This document shows positions 8,854 through 17,732 of a stretch of 64,000 nucleotides of DNA, piece after piece. The stretch's first letter is position 1. Every line of letters begins with the position of its first letter. Below the pieces are notes generated by a model. That model had not been told where the DNA came from. It made no database searches and saw only the letters and a program-made list of their open reading frames with translations. The DNA is from Caldilineaceae bacterium (GTDB lineage: Bacteria; Chloroflexota; Anaerolineae; Caldilineales; Caldilineaceae): positions 25,111 through 89,110 of the forward strand of contig WTGY01000081.1 in NCBI GenBank assembly GCA_011523365.1, given 5' to 3'. Both the position numbers and the translations under genes were made by a program.

Positions 8854-9672
8854 ATGGGTCGATTGCAAGGAAAAGTCGCGATTGTCACGGGGGCGGGCCA
8901 GGGTCTCGGGCGGTCGACGGCGTTGCGGTTTGCGAACGAGGGCGCCAAGGTGGTCGTTGCCGAAATGAACAGGGAGACCGCCAGTGACACTGTTACTACG
9001 ATCACCTCCTCTGGCGGTGAGGCGATAGAAGTCATCGTCGACGTGAGCCTCGCCCAAGATGCCGAAAGGATGGTGACGGACACATTAGCCGAGTTTGGCC
9101 GAATCGACGTCCTGGTGAACAACGCGGCTACATTCGGGAGCGGCAAACTTATCGCCGAGATCGACGAGGCAGATTGGGACCGCGTGATGCGGGTGAACCT
9201 CAAGGGGCCATTTCTGTGCTCGAAGTTCGTGATTCCCCCGATGTTGCAGCAGGGCGGCGGCAGCGTCGTATTTGTGTCTTCGATGTCCGGTGTGGTGGCG
9301 AACGAAATGCAGGCTGACTACAACACGTCTAAGCACGGTCTCATCGGGCTGGCCCGTTGCCTTGCACAGGACTGTGGCGAAGGCGGCATTCGCGCCAACG
9401 TAGTCTGCCCTACCGGCATGAACACGCCGATGATGGCGCGCACGCCCGCGGAAAACGTCGCGTCCTACGCAGCCATGACCATGTTCTCCCGATTCGCTGA
9501 GCCCGAGGAAGTAGCCAATGCGATCCTGTTTCTGGCCAGCGACGAGGCTTCATACATAACCGCGGCTGTACTCATGGTGGACGGCGGCGCCACCGCGATC
9601 CAGCCTTCAGACCGGCAGCTCAGGGAGGGCGCGGCCAGGTATCTGCGCCGCGCCGGAGGGGACTGGGCCTGA
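8854..9672 (+). CDS. Short-chain dehydrogenase/reductase (SDR)
   Basis: A classical SDR of 272 residues that should oxidise an alcohol or reduce a ketone with NAD(P). The cofactor motif TGAGQGLG is at 12-19 and the structural NNAA at 89-92. The catalytic set is serine in VSSMS (142-143), Y156 and K160 (YNTSK). The C-terminal end has the usual VDGGATAI. An acidic residue after the second strand (VVVAEMNR) favours NAD over NADP. It shares layout with the SDRs at 11.8 and 12.6 kb in the same run. The substrate is unknown. Confidence 0.9.
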   Translation: MGRLQGKVAIVTGAGQGLGRSTALRFANEGAKVVVAEMNRETASDTVTTITSSGGEAIEVIVDVSLAQDAERMVTDTLAEFGRIDVLVNNAATFGSGKLIAEIDEADWDRVMRVNLKGPFLCSKFVIPPMLQQGGGSVVFVSSMSGVVANEMQADYNTSKHGLIGLARCLAQDCGEGGIRANVVCPTGMNTPMMARTPAENVASYAAMTMFSRFAEPEEVANAILFLASDEASYITAAVLMVDGGATAIQPSDRQLREGAARYLRRAGGDWA

Positions 9673-9763
9673 GGCCGCCTCGCTTCGTCCCGGATGCGCG
9701 CTTCCCGCCGTGTTCCCAGCAGATCAGTTCTCGGTTCCCCAGATTGGCAAGGAGAATACAGCG

Positions 9764-10213
9764 ATGAAAGTCAAGGCACTCGATCATATTGCCATTACGG
9801 TCAGCGACACCGAACGGGCCCTGGAGTTCTATGTCGGCAAGCTGGGCCTGAAGCAGGTTGAGCAGCACCAGTTGGAAGGAGAGAAATCCGACATGGCCGG
9901 AGGACTACAGGGGTCACGTGCGCAGTCAACCCGCCTCGCCGCCGACGATACACCCGGGATCCTAATAGACCTGCTCGAATTCTTTACAACGCACGGGGAC
10001 AAGCATGTCACTCCTCTTGGCTCTGTCGGGTCCTGCCATTTCGCACTGACCGTTGAGGATCTGCCTGCAACCGTGGACGCGCTGAGAAAGTCCGGCGTAG
10101 AGTTTATTTCGGGACCAGTAAATTTTGAGCTCACTGAAGGTTCGGTCAGTGTCTGCTTCTGCTACGACCCGGATGGCAATCTGGTCGAACTGATGGAGGA
10201 GTATGAACATTGA
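9764..10213 (+). CDS. VOC-superfamily metalloprotein
   Basis: A 149-residue VOC protein close in plan to the one at 11308. H8 (LDHIAITVSDTERALEFY), the mid-protein histidine (CHFALTVEDLP) and the glutamate of NLVELMEEYEH fit the metal-binding triad. The start at 9764 follows AAGGAGAATACAGCG; longer in-frame starts have no ribosome binding site. The segment DTPGILIDLLEF matches SPGMLLDLQEY of the third VOC gene, suggesting duplication within the cluster. Confidence 0.85.
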   Translation: MKVKALDHIAITVSDTERALEFYVGKLGLKQVEQHQLEGEKSDMAGGLQGSRAQSTRLAADDTPGILIDLLEFFTTHGDKHVTPLGSVGSCHFALTVEDLPATVDALRKSGVEFISGPVNFELTEGSVSVCFCYDPDGNLVELMEEYEH

Positions 10214-10512
10214 GAGCGATCGGCTGGCAGAGCTATTTGGCGAATGGGCGACCAGAACTGGATCCGGTAATGCGAAAAGGGTCGTTTGACGAAGCGCTGC
10301 GTTTGCAGGATGAGAAAGGAAATTGGTTGACGCTGCGCGAATCTGAATGCTATACTCCAGCGTGACGAAGCAGAAATTCTATCTCCTCGCGACTGGATGC
10401 CTTACTTCCAGAAAAAGACACAAGCCGCCACCGCCCTTCTCGGAACCATGCCGGGAGCCGGCACACCGGTTGAAGAAGCATATCTGACCATTTCCCCTTC
10501 GGACCAAGTTAT
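10214..10512. other. 299-bp gap with a short uncertain reading frame
   Basis: A frame from a TTG at 10210 to 10365 would encode 51 residues (beginning LRAIGWQSYLANGRPELDP, ending in LRESECYTPA). The start overlaps the stop of the VOC gene and there is no clear ribosome binding site. It resembles real protein in composition but I do not recognise it; it may be a gene remnant. The remaining 150 bp before the second PhyH gene hold only a small GCCGG/CCGGC hairpin. Confidence 0.25.
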
Positions 10513-11289
10513 ATGAAACTGTCTAGTCAGCAACTTGACCATTTCAATGTTTTCGGATTCCTGATCATTCGCCAACTGCTTTCACCTGAGGAGATGGCGA
10601 GATTTGGCCGAGAGTTCAATGCTGGGCTGGACTCCTGGATCGAGAACGGCAAGCACGACGGCAGACTTCGCCATTACGCCACCCTGATGGAAGAAATCTC
10701 CCCCTTCATCGCTGGCTTGGCCCACGATCATCGCTTCGGCGTAGTCGCTGAACAGCTGCTGGGAAAAGAGGTGCTGGCGATCGCGGTCGACGGAAACTAC
10801 CACGTCAACGACACGCTCTGGCACCCGGATACCAGGTCGCTGGACTACTCAGCTGTCAAGTTCTGCATCTACCCGGACCCGCTAACCGGAAGCAACGGCG
10901 CGTTACGGGTTATTCCCGGCTCACACAGAGATCCCTTCCTCAGCCAAATCAGTCGCGAGCCAGAAAAGGCATACGAATTGGCCCAGTCAGATGTGCCTTC
11001 ATACACATTCGAATCGCAACCTGGAGATGTCATAGTATTCAATGTCGCTCTCTGGCATGCGGCCTTCGGCGGTGACAACTGCCGGCGTCAGGGGGTGCTG
11101 GTCTACTACGAAGACCCGGATACACCTGAAGCTACCGCCGCTATTAAGGAACAGATGCGGAGCAACCACGGGAAAATCGCTCAGACCGGCCGACCGTTTT
11201 ACGGCCCCTACTGGCGTTCCATCCCGCATGCCCGCCACCAGCGCTGGATTCGACGGCTGGCTGAGTTGGATTCACTGGAAACCTTTTGA
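10513..11289 (+). CDS. Phytanoyl-CoA dioxygenase (PhyH) family protein
   Basis: A second, shorter (258 residues) Fe(II)/2-oxoglutarate oxygenase. The metal triad is H104 and D106 in TLWHPDTRSL and distal H182 in NVALWHAAFGG, with R191/R192 available for 2-oxoglutarate. The N-terminal helix LSSQQLDHFNVFGFLIIRQLLSPEE is the standard PhyH opening, and LRVIPGSHRDPF is the usual strand after the triad. It is only distantly similar to the PhyH protein at 5.4 kb, so it probably acts on a different substrate. The next VOC gene starts 18 bp later. Confidence 0.88.
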   Translation: MKLSSQQLDHFNVFGFLIIRQLLSPEEMARFGREFNAGLDSWIENGKHDGRLRHYATLMEEISPFIAGLAHDHRFGVVAEQLLGKEVLAIAVDGNYHVNDTLWHPDTRSLDYSAVKFCIYPDPLTGSNGALRVIPGSHRDPFLSQISREPEKAYELAQSDVPSYTFESQPGDVIVFNVALWHAAFGGDNCRRQGVLVYYEDPDTPEATAAIKEQMRSNHGKIAQTGRPFYGPYWRSIPHARHQRWIRRLAELDSLETF

Positions 11290-11307
11290 ACCGGAAGGAG
11301 ACGATTT

Positions 11308-11781
11308 GTGGTCAGCTCAGTAAACGTAATGGATCATGTTTCGGTCACTGTAAGCGACATGGACCGGTCGCTCGCATTCTACCGTGACCTGCTGGGAATG
11401 GAGGAGATCGAACGCCACCGACTCGAAGGTGAAACGATCTCGAAGATGGCCGGCAAAGACGAGGTAGTCATGCAGGTTGTACGTCTGCAGGCGCCGGAAT
11501 CGCCCGGTATGCTTCTTGATTTGCAAGAGTACGTCGAGCCGCAAGGTAAAATCTCGGACGGAAAACTGGGGGACGTGGGTCATTCCCATATTTGTTTTGG
11601 TGTGCCCAACCTGGCTGAAGCCTATCGCGAACTGAGTGAGGAAGGCGTCAAGTTCGTCTCGGAGCCGGTCAGTTTCGACCTGGGCTGGGCAATCGTCCAT
11701 GTGGTCTTCTTTGAGGACCCGGACGGCTACATTCTCGAGCTGATGCAGGTGCCGTACGAGACCAAAGACGGCGCGCATTAG
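11308..11781 (+). CDS. VOC-superfamily metalloprotein
   Basis: A 157-residue VOC protein, third of the set. Putative metal ligands are H10 (VMDHVSVTVSDMDRSLAFYRD), the histidine in HSHICFGVPNL and the glutamate of YILELMQVPYE. The start is a GTG 8 bp after GGAAGGAG, which is a strong ribosome binding site. It is closely spaced with PhyH upstream and an SDR 36 bp downstream, so the three are likely co-transcribed. The function is unknown. Confidence 0.85.
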   Translation: MVSSVNVMDHVSVTVSDMDRSLAFYRDLLGMEEIERHRLEGETISKMAGKDEVVMQVVRLQAPESPGMLLDLQEYVEPQGKISDGKLGDVGHSHICFGVPNLAEAYRELSEEGVKFVSEPVSFDLGWAIVHVVFFEDPDGYILELMQVPYETKDGAH

Positions 11782-11817
11782 TTCAGACCTTGGGCGGAAA
11801 CGGGCAGGAGATAGCCA

Positions 11818-12615
11818 ATGCCGCAATACAATCTTGATGGGCATGTAGCCATTGTAACCGGGGCTGGGCGAGGCATCGGTCGGGCCATTGCGCTGCGCCT
11901 GGCCCAGGAAGGTTGTTTGGTGACCGTCGCCGATCTGGATGGCGAGACGGCCACGCAGGTCGCCGAAGAGGTGCGGGTTCTTGGAGGGCAGGCCCTGCCG
12001 CTGCAGGTAGATGTAACCCGCAATGAAGAAGTCCAGCAGATGGTCCACCAGACCTGTGAAGAGCTGGGTAGCCTGCAAATCCTTGTGAACAATGCCGGCA
12101 TCGGTGCGATAGCAACTTTGCTGGAAACGGACGAGGAAACCTGGGATGCTCTGATGAACGTTAACGCCAAGAGCGTTCTGCTCTGTTCACAGGTCGCAGC
12201 GCGCCAGATGATAGAACAGGGGGGAGGGGGTCGCATTATCAACAATGCTTCGGGGGCAGGCAAGATCGCCCCTGGCAAAGGCATGCCTCTGGGGGCCTAT
12301 GCCGCCAGCAAACATGCCGTCGTTGCCCTCACCAAACAGATGGGTCTGGAACTCTCCGACCACGGCATCCTCGTAAACTGTGTATGCGCCGGCATCGTCG
12401 ATACGCCGATGTGGGATCTGATCGACCGGGAGACAGCGGCACAACGGGGTGTGCCGGTTGGCTCGGTCAAGGCGCAAGCAGTGGCAGGCGTGCCCCTAGG
12501 CCGAATACAGCAGCCGGAAGATGTCGCCAATCTGGTCGCATTCCTTGCCTCCGATGACGCCAGCTATATGACCGGCCAGACCTACAACGTCAGCGGCGGT
12601 CTTCTTCCATATTGA
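11818..12615 (+). CDS. Short-chain dehydrogenase/reductase (SDR)
   Basis: A classical 265-residue SDR with TGAGRGIG at 14-21, NNAG at 91-94, S145, Y161 and K165 (YAASK). The aspartate ending VTVADLD predicts NAD preference. An insertion (GKIAPGKGMPLG) before the active-site tyrosine distinguishes it from the other two SDRs of the cluster and may shape the substrate pocket. The next SDR starts 16 bp after its stop. The substrate is unknown. Confidence 0.9.
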   Translation: MPQYNLDGHVAIVTGAGRGIGRAIALRLAQEGCLVTVADLDGETATQVAEEVRVLGGQALPLQVDVTRNEEVQQMVHQTCEELGSLQILVNNAGIGAIATLLETDEETWDALMNVNAKSVLLCSQVAARQMIEQGGGGRIINNASGAGKIAPGKGMPLGAYAASKHAVVALTKQMGLELSDHGILVNCVCAGIVDTPMWDLIDRETAAQRGVPVGSVKAQAVAGVPLGRIQQPEDVANLVAFLASDDASYMTGQTYNVSGGLLPY

Positions 12616-12631
12616 TCAAGGTGCATTCGGG

Positions 12632-13381
12632 ATGGCACATCGTCTTCAAGGTAAAGTAGCAGCAATTACGGGCGCGGGAATGGGGCTGGGACAGGCGGTC
12701 GCCACGCTGTTCGCGAGCGAGGGCGCACGGGTCGTGGTGGGCGAGATTAACGAGGAGAAGGGCCAGGAAACGGTGGAACTGATCCGCGCGAAGGGCGGAG
12801 AGGCGGCCCTTGTACAGATGGATGTGCGGCTGCGGCAGGATGCGGAACGCCTGACGCGTCATGCGGTTGATGTATTCGGCCGGCTGGATGTTCTGGTCAA
12901 CAACGTGGGCGTACAGGTAAACAAGGATGTGGTCGATACCAGCGAAGACGAGTGGGATTTCGTGGTTGACACGAACCTGAAGAGCATGTTTCTGTGTTCG
13001 AAATACGCAGTTGCACAGATGCGTCAACAGGGTGGCGGCAACATCATTTGCATTTCCTCACTGTCGGGCTTGGTAGGTAACGGGCTGCAGGCATCGTATA
13101 ACGCCAGCAAGCATGGCGTTATCGGCCTTGTGCGCTCTATGGCGGTCGACCATGCAGTTGACAATATTCGCGTGAATGCCGTCTGTCCCGGCTCGATGAA
13201 TACGCCGCTGACTGAGACGATACCGGAAGAAAAACTGGCGCCATACCGTGAAGCGAACTTGCTAAAACGATTTGCAGCGCCAAGCGAAATCGCCCCAGCT
13301 GCACTTTTTCTAGCCACCGATGAGGCCTCTTTCGTAACCGGCTCGGTACTTGTGGCCGACGGCGGATTTACGACACTTTAA
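12632..13381 (+). CDS. Short-chain dehydrogenase/reductase (SDR)
   Basis: A 249-residue SDR with TGAGMGLG at 13-20, NNVG in place of NNAG at 90-93, serines 142-143 (ISSLS), Y156 and K160 (YNASK), and C-terminal VADGGFTTL. Its closest relative in the window is the SDR at 8854: both have the sequence LKxxFLCSK and the same spacing of catalytic residues, consistent with duplication. It is the third SDR of the run. The substrate is unknown. Confidence 0.9.
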   Translation: MAHRLQGKVAAITGAGMGLGQAVATLFASEGARVVVGEINEEKGQETVELIRAKGGEAALVQMDVRLRQDAERLTRHAVDVFGRLDVLVNNVGVQVNKDVVDTSEDEWDFVVDTNLKSMFLCSKYAVAQMRQQGGGNIICISSLSGLVGNGLQASYNASKHGVIGLVRSMAVDHAVDNIRVNAVCPGSMNTPLTETIPEEKLAPYREANLLKRFAAPSEIAPAALFLATDEASFVTGSVLVADGGFTTL

Positions 13382-13450
13382 GACTCTGACCAGTTAGAAT
13401 CCAGCCAAGGTGGGCGCCACAGCCTGCCACCAAAACCAGGTGATCCTATT

Positions 13451-14434
13451 ATGAAGCGATTGAACGTCCTCTTTCTGCCCCATCCGGTCAAAGTTTCGAT
13501 GTTCAATCCGTGGGGAATGGACGTGGTAAAGGCGGTCAGCCGCAACCACAACATGCATGTATTGGACTACGACAAACCGTTGGCGCCCCAATTCGAAGGC
13601 ATGGATGCAGTCATTGACCACGGCGGTTCGGCTGGCACGCGAGAAATGGTGGACGCTGCCACCGACGCACAACTGTGGCAGATCCTGGGGACGGGCTTCG
13701 ATCACTTCGACCTGGATTACTGGAAAACAAAGGGCATTCCTGTGGCCAACTGCCCTGGCGCGTTCAGTGCGGTAGCGCTGGCCGAGACCGCGATGATGTT
13801 CATTCTGATGTTAACCCGCCGCTATCCGGAAGCGCGCGCGCTTCTGGACGAAGGTGAACTATACGAGCCGATGGGCCTGGAATTGGAAGGGCTGCAGCTG
13901 GGCATCATCGGCTTTGGGGCCAGCGGCATCGAGCTCGCACGCCGCGCGATGCCTTTTGGGATGAAAATTGCGGCCATCGACATTCGGGAAGTCAGCGACG
14001 AGGAGCGGCGAGAGTTCGGCCTCTCGTTTGTGGGCACGCCCGACGACCTCGAAAAGGTGGTTGCCGAATCGGACATACTCTCTCTACACTTGCACTTGAA
14101 CAGTGAAACCCACCATATAATCGACGCCCGTATGTTGGGCCTGATGAAGCCGACGGCCTACATTATCAACGTCGCGCGCGGCGCGCTAATCGATGAACAG
14201 GCGCTGACACAGGTCCTTCTCGACGGCAAACTGGGCGGCGCCGGAATCGATGCGTATAGCCAGGAGCCCCCAGACCTCAGCTCGCCATTATTCAAGTTGC
14301 CAAACGTCATCGCGACGCCCCACACGGCTGGAGTCACTGACGGCACGTCTCGGAAGCGAGCCCAGTGCGCCTCCGACAACGTGGACCGGATTGCCTCCGG
14401 GCTTGAGCCGCTCTATCGCATCGATCTTGAGTAA
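13451..14434 (+). CDS. D-isomer-specific 2-hydroxyacid dehydrogenase
   Basis: A 327-residue NAD-dependent dehydrogenase of the phosphoglycerate/formate/D-lactate dehydrogenase family, interconverting 2-keto and D-2-hydroxy acids. The Rossmann motif GFGASG is at 154-159. The catalytic set is R243 (INVARGALID), E272 (QEPPDL) and H291 (TPHTAG). The aspartate in IAAIDIRE after the second strand points to NAD. No C-terminal ACT domain is present, so it is not a biosynthetic SerA. It closes the catabolic run and may process a keto acid produced by the preceding enzymes. Confidence 0.9.
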   Translation: MKRLNVLFLPHPVKVSMFNPWGMDVVKAVSRNHNMHVLDYDKPLAPQFEGMDAVIDHGGSAGTREMVDAATDAQLWQILGTGFDHFDLDYWKTKGIPVANCPGAFSAVALAETAMMFILMLTRRYPEARALLDEGELYEPMGLELEGLQLGIIGFGASGIELARRAMPFGMKIAAIDIREVSDEERREFGLSFVGTPDDLEKVVAESDILSLHLHLNSETHHIIDARMLGLMKPTAYIINVARGALIDEQALTQVLLDGKLGGAGIDAYSQEPPDLSSPLFKLPNVIATPHTAGVTDGTSRKRAQCASDNVDRIASGLEPLYRIDLE

Positions 14435-14554
14435 TAGGGTGACGGAGCCGGATCCGAGCTACAGATTCCACACCCCCTTAACAGCGAATTGCATCTACCC
14501 AACCTTGGGCGAGCCCCTCTCTTCTGAAGCCGTTCAGATACCGGTCCAATTAGT

Positions 14555-15412
14555 ATGTTAGGTTTCTCTTTGGACCGGCGCAAGTTTCTTCAGATGGTCG
14601 GCTCCGCTGCACTGGCAGGCGCGGCCAGCTTGGGTTACGGGGGTCTGCTGGAACCTTCATGGGTCGAAGTCGTGCAGACAACGATCAGGCTCCCAGGTCT
14701 GGCCGAACTACTGTCCGGCGTGCGCATTGCGCAGATCTCCGATGTCCATCTTAGCCGCTTCACGTCGGTCGAAAAACTGATAGGTGCGGTCAACCGAATC
14801 AACCAATTGCAGCCCGACGTGGTCGTATTGACCGGCGACTATGTAGGGCATGAGGCCCGGTTTGCCGCAGGTCTGATTGAGCCTTTGCGCATGCTGGAGC
14901 CGCCCGCCTATGCAGTGTTCGGCAATCACGATCTATGGACCGATCGCGATGCTGTGGGAGCCGCTCTGGCCGAGACCCCGGTTACACTTCTGGTCAATCA
15001 GAGCAGGGAGGCCGCACCTGGTCTTGTCATCGCAGGTTTGGACGACGCATGGTCGGGACATCCACAACCGCAACTTGCACTGGCAGGCTCTCCGTCAGAC
15101 TACACGAAGATTCTACTTTGTCACGAGCCGGACTACCTTGACAGCGTTCGTAGGGAGAGTATGCCGGTTGCCCTGCAGCTGAGCGGGCACAGTCACGGCG
15201 GGCAGGTTCGGTTGCCGTCAACGCGCCCTGACGGCAACGGTTTGGCGACGCGCGCGCCGCTGCTGCCGTACATGGCAACCAGATACCCTATCGGGCACTA
15301 TCGCGTAGGAAATCACCAGCTCTATACCAACCGCGGTCTGGGCGTCTGGCCTCTACCCTTCCGCTTCAACTGTCGACCGGAAATCGCGCTTCTTACCCTG
15401 CGGCCGGCCTGA
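14555..15412 (+). CDS. Tat-exported metallophosphoesterase (YkuE/LpxG-like)
   Basis: A 285-residue calcineurin-type phosphoesterase. The N-terminus carries a twin-arginine signal (DRRKFLQM at 7-14, then an alanine-rich hydrophobic stretch), so it is probably folded in the cytoplasm and exported. Metal-binding motifs are complete: D63-x-H65 (ISDVHLS), GDYVGH at 94-99, GNHD at 123-126 and GHSHGGQ near 212. Related proteins hydrolyse phosphate esters at the membrane, such as UDP-diacylglucosamine or phospholipids. The ribosome binding site is weak. It is not obviously linked to the catabolic genes before it. Confidence 0.88.
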   Translation: MLGFSLDRRKFLQMVGSAALAGAASLGYGGLLEPSWVEVVQTTIRLPGLAELLSGVRIAQISDVHLSRFTSVEKLIGAVNRINQLQPDVVVLTGDYVGHEARFAAGLIEPLRMLEPPAYAVFGNHDLWTDRDAVGAALAETPVTLLVNQSREAAPGLVIAGLDDAWSGHPQPQLALAGSPSDYTKILLCHEPDYLDSVRRESMPVALQLSGHSHGGQVRLPSTRPDGNGLATRAPLLPYMATRYPIGHYRVGNHQLYTNRGLGVWPLPFRFNCRPEIALLTLRPA

Positions 15413-15520
15413 CAGGTGGATGCAGCCTTACTGCACGTAAGGCGTTGATGGGGGAGAATTAGGGTGCAGTCCGGTTGAGCATTTGCCTTGGTCAGGGGGC
15501 ACAGCCTGTATCCGAACTAT

Positions 15521-15549
15521 TTGACGCTGTGTTTTCCCTATGCTAGACT
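15521..15549 (+). promoter_or_regulatory. Probable sigma70-type promoter of ftsH
   Basis: TTGACG (15521-15526) and TAGACT (15544-15549) are separated by exactly 17 bp, and the -10 box is preceded by TGC (extended -10). Transcription would start near 15556, which places the upstream GTG candidate start of ftsH at the very 5' end of the message and supports the downstream ATG at 15643. Confidence 0.6.
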
Positions 15550-15642
15550 TCCCGCGTGGCAGTGGAGGGTCCAGAGCGATCGCAAAAACCCAGAAAGTCG
15601 CTTTTGCAGATCCTTCTGACCGCGCGGACCTTACGAGGGGCT

Positions 15643-17607
15643 ATGGATTCCAAACGAGTTCGCAACGGCATGATCTACTTCCTCCTGGTGGTAGCTCTCG
15701 GCGCGTTTCTCTATATCGTCCTGAGTAACCAGGGCAACAACATTTCGGCGACCGTTTCCATCGCTGAGATCGCGTCCCTGGTACGCGGCGGCAACGTTCA
15801 GGAAATTCACGTAGACGGTGACGAAGTATTCGCCTATTCGGGCGGCAAGCTTATTGGTTCGCGCAAAGAGACCGGAATTGGACTGGTCGAAACACTAGAG
15901 AATCTGGGCGTAACCGAAGACCAGTTATCAGCCGTCAATGTGCAGATCGAAGCTCCGAGTGGATGGGAGGTGTACGGCAGCATTCTTCTCGCCCTGTTGC
16001 CCATCCTGCTGATCGCCGTCTTTTTCATTTTCATTTTGCGCCAGGCCCAGGGCGCCGGCAATCAGGCCTTCAGCTTCAGCAAGAGCAAGGCGCGCATGTT
16101 CACGGGTGACAAACCAACCGTCAACTTCGGGGACGTGGCAGGCAATGAAGAGGCCAGACAGGACCTGGAGGAGGTGGTTGAATTCCTCAAAGAGCCGCAA
16201 AAGTTCGCGTCTCTTGGGGCCCGCATCCCCAAAGGCGTCCTGCTTGTAGGCCCACCTGGTACCGGCAAGACGCTGATGGCGAAGGCAGTCTCCGGTGAAG
16301 CAGGCGTACCATTCTTCAACATAAGCGGCTCCGAGTTCGTAGAAATGTTTGTTGGTGTCGGGGCCAGCCGTGTGCGAGACCTATTCGAACAAGCGAAGAA
16401 GAACTCTCCCTGCATTATTTTCATCGACGAGATCGACGCTGTCGGTCGGCACCGCGGCGCAGGGCTGGGCGGCTCCCACGATGAACGCGAGCAGACTCTC
16501 AACCAGATCCTTGTCGAGATGGACGGCTTTGACACGGATGTAAACATAATCATTATCGCTGCAACCAACAGGCCGGATATCCTAGACCCGGCGCTGTTGC
16601 GGCCCGGCCGCTTCGACCGCCGAGTAATGATGGATTCGCCGGATGTAAAGGGCCGGCGCCAAATCCTGGATGTCCACGTGAAAGGCAAGCCCTTGGCAAC
16701 CGACATCGATCTGGAAGTCGTCGCCAAGCAGACGCCCGGGTTCGTCGGCGCCGACATCGAAAACCTGGTGAATGAAGCGGCGATTCTGGCTGCCCGCCGC
16801 AATCGACGCTCGATTGGGCTGGCTGAATTCCAGGAAGCGATCGAGCGGGTCATTGCCGGCCCGGAACGGCGCAGCCGTGTAATGTCTCCAAAGGAAAAGG
16901 AGATCATCGCCTATCATGAGGCCGGACACGCCGTGGCGATGCACGTGCTTCCCAGACATGACCCTGTACATAAGGTGACGATCGTTCCCAGGGGCATGGC
17001 AGGCGGCTATACGATGCCCTTGCCGGAGGAAGAGTCCAACCTGAGCACAAGAGACAAGTTCCGCGACGAACTTGCGGCGCTCCTGGGGGGACGGGTCGCA
17101 GAGGAGATTCGCTTCGAGGATATCACCACCGGGGCCAGCAACGACCTGGAGCGCGTTACGAACATGGCGCGCTTGATGATTACCCAGTGGGGCATGAGCG
17201 AGACGCTGGGCCCGGTCCAATACGGTGAACGCGAAGAGATGGTGTTTCTGGGGCGGGGCATCGCCGAGACTCGCAATTACAGCGACAAGGTTGCGCAGGA
17301 GATCGATGGAGAGGTTCGCAACCTGGTAGACGAGGCGCACCGGCGCTGCCATGAAATCCTTACCTCTTATGAAGACCGCCTCGACGCTGTGGCGGCGGCT
17401 CTGCTGGAGCAGGAAACCTTGCATGCCGCGGAGTTCGAGGCCATCATGCGCGGCGAAGACCCATTCCAATCGCTTGACGACATCGAGACACGCCAGACCA
17501 GCGGCACACCGACCTCCGAGAGGGACGGCAGCGAACGGTCCCAGGAGGAGGATAGCCGTGACCAGGGACTGGACTTGAGCGGAGGGACATTGCCCGCACC
17601 GGCTTGA
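15643..17607 (+). CDS. ftsH: ATP-dependent zinc metalloprotease FtsH
   Basis: A membrane-anchored AAA+ protease that degrades misfolded membrane proteins and regulatory proteins. In the 654-residue product the first membrane helix ([17 protein letters not shown]) begins near residue 9, an extracytoplasmic domain follows, and the second helix ([19 protein letters not shown]) ends near 130. The AAA module has Walker A GPPGTGKT at 203-210 and Walker [12 protein letters not shown], then the second region of homology ([20 protein letters not shown]). The zinc site is H425-E-A-G-H429. The start was moved from a GTG at 15556 because the predicted transcription start falls there and the ATG is preceded by GAGGGG. 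The C-terminal tail is hydrophilic and Ser/Glu-rich. Confidence 0.96.
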   Translation: MDSKRVRNGMIYFLLVVALGAFLYIVLSNQGNNISATVSIAEIASLVRGGNVQEIHVDGDEVFAYSGGKLIGSRKETGIGLVETLENLGVTEDQLSAVNVQIEAPSGWEVYGSILLALLPILLIAVFFIFILRQAQGAGNQAFSFSKSKARMFTGDKPTVNFGDVAGNEEARQDLEEVVEFLKEPQKFASLGARIPKGVLLVGPPGTGKTLMAKAVSGEAGVPFFNISGSEFVEMFVGVGASRVRDLFEQAKKNSPCIIFIDEIDAVGRHRGAGLGGSHDEREQTLNQILVEMDGFDTDVNIIIIAATNRPDILDPALLRPGRFDRRVMMDSPDVKGRRQILDVHVKGKPLATDIDLEVVAKQTPGFVGADIENLVNEAAILAARRNRRSIGLAEFQEAIERVIAGPERRSRVMSPKEKEIIAYHEAGHAVAMHVLPRHDPVHKVTIVPRGMAGGYTMPLPEEESNLSTRDKFRDELAALLGGRVAEEIRFEDITTGASNDLERVTNMARLMITQWGMSETLGPVQYGEREEMVFLGRGIAETRNYSDKVAQEIDGEVRNLVDEAHRRCHEILTSYEDRLDAVAAALLEQETLHAAEFEAIMRGEDPFQSLDDIETRQTSGTPTSERDGSERSQEEDSRDQGLDLSGGTLPAPA

Positions 17608-17657
17608 CAGGGCCACTTCGCCCGCAACCAGACCAGCTCGACCCTGCTGTTGCCTGG

Positions 17658-17685
17658 CCTCGCCCAGTTGGGCGAGGTCTTCTCA
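17658..17685 (+). terminator. Hairpin after ftsH, possible terminator
   Basis: CCTCGCCCA and TGGGCGAGG form a perfect nine-base inverted repeat with almost no loop, followed by TCTTCTC. It lies 50 bp after the ftsH stop. The U-tract is interrupted, so termination would be moderate at best. Confidence 0.5.
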
Positions 17686-17732
17686 CATAGTTCGCTCTTC
17701 CGACCCATCAGATTGCAGGCAAAGACTGAATC

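Noticed and set aside
15556..15642. Longer FtsH N-terminus from a GTG at 15556
   Set aside because: A good promoter (TTGACG-17-TAGACT) places the transcription start at about this base, there is no ribosome binding site, and the ATG at 15643 opens directly before the first membrane helix.
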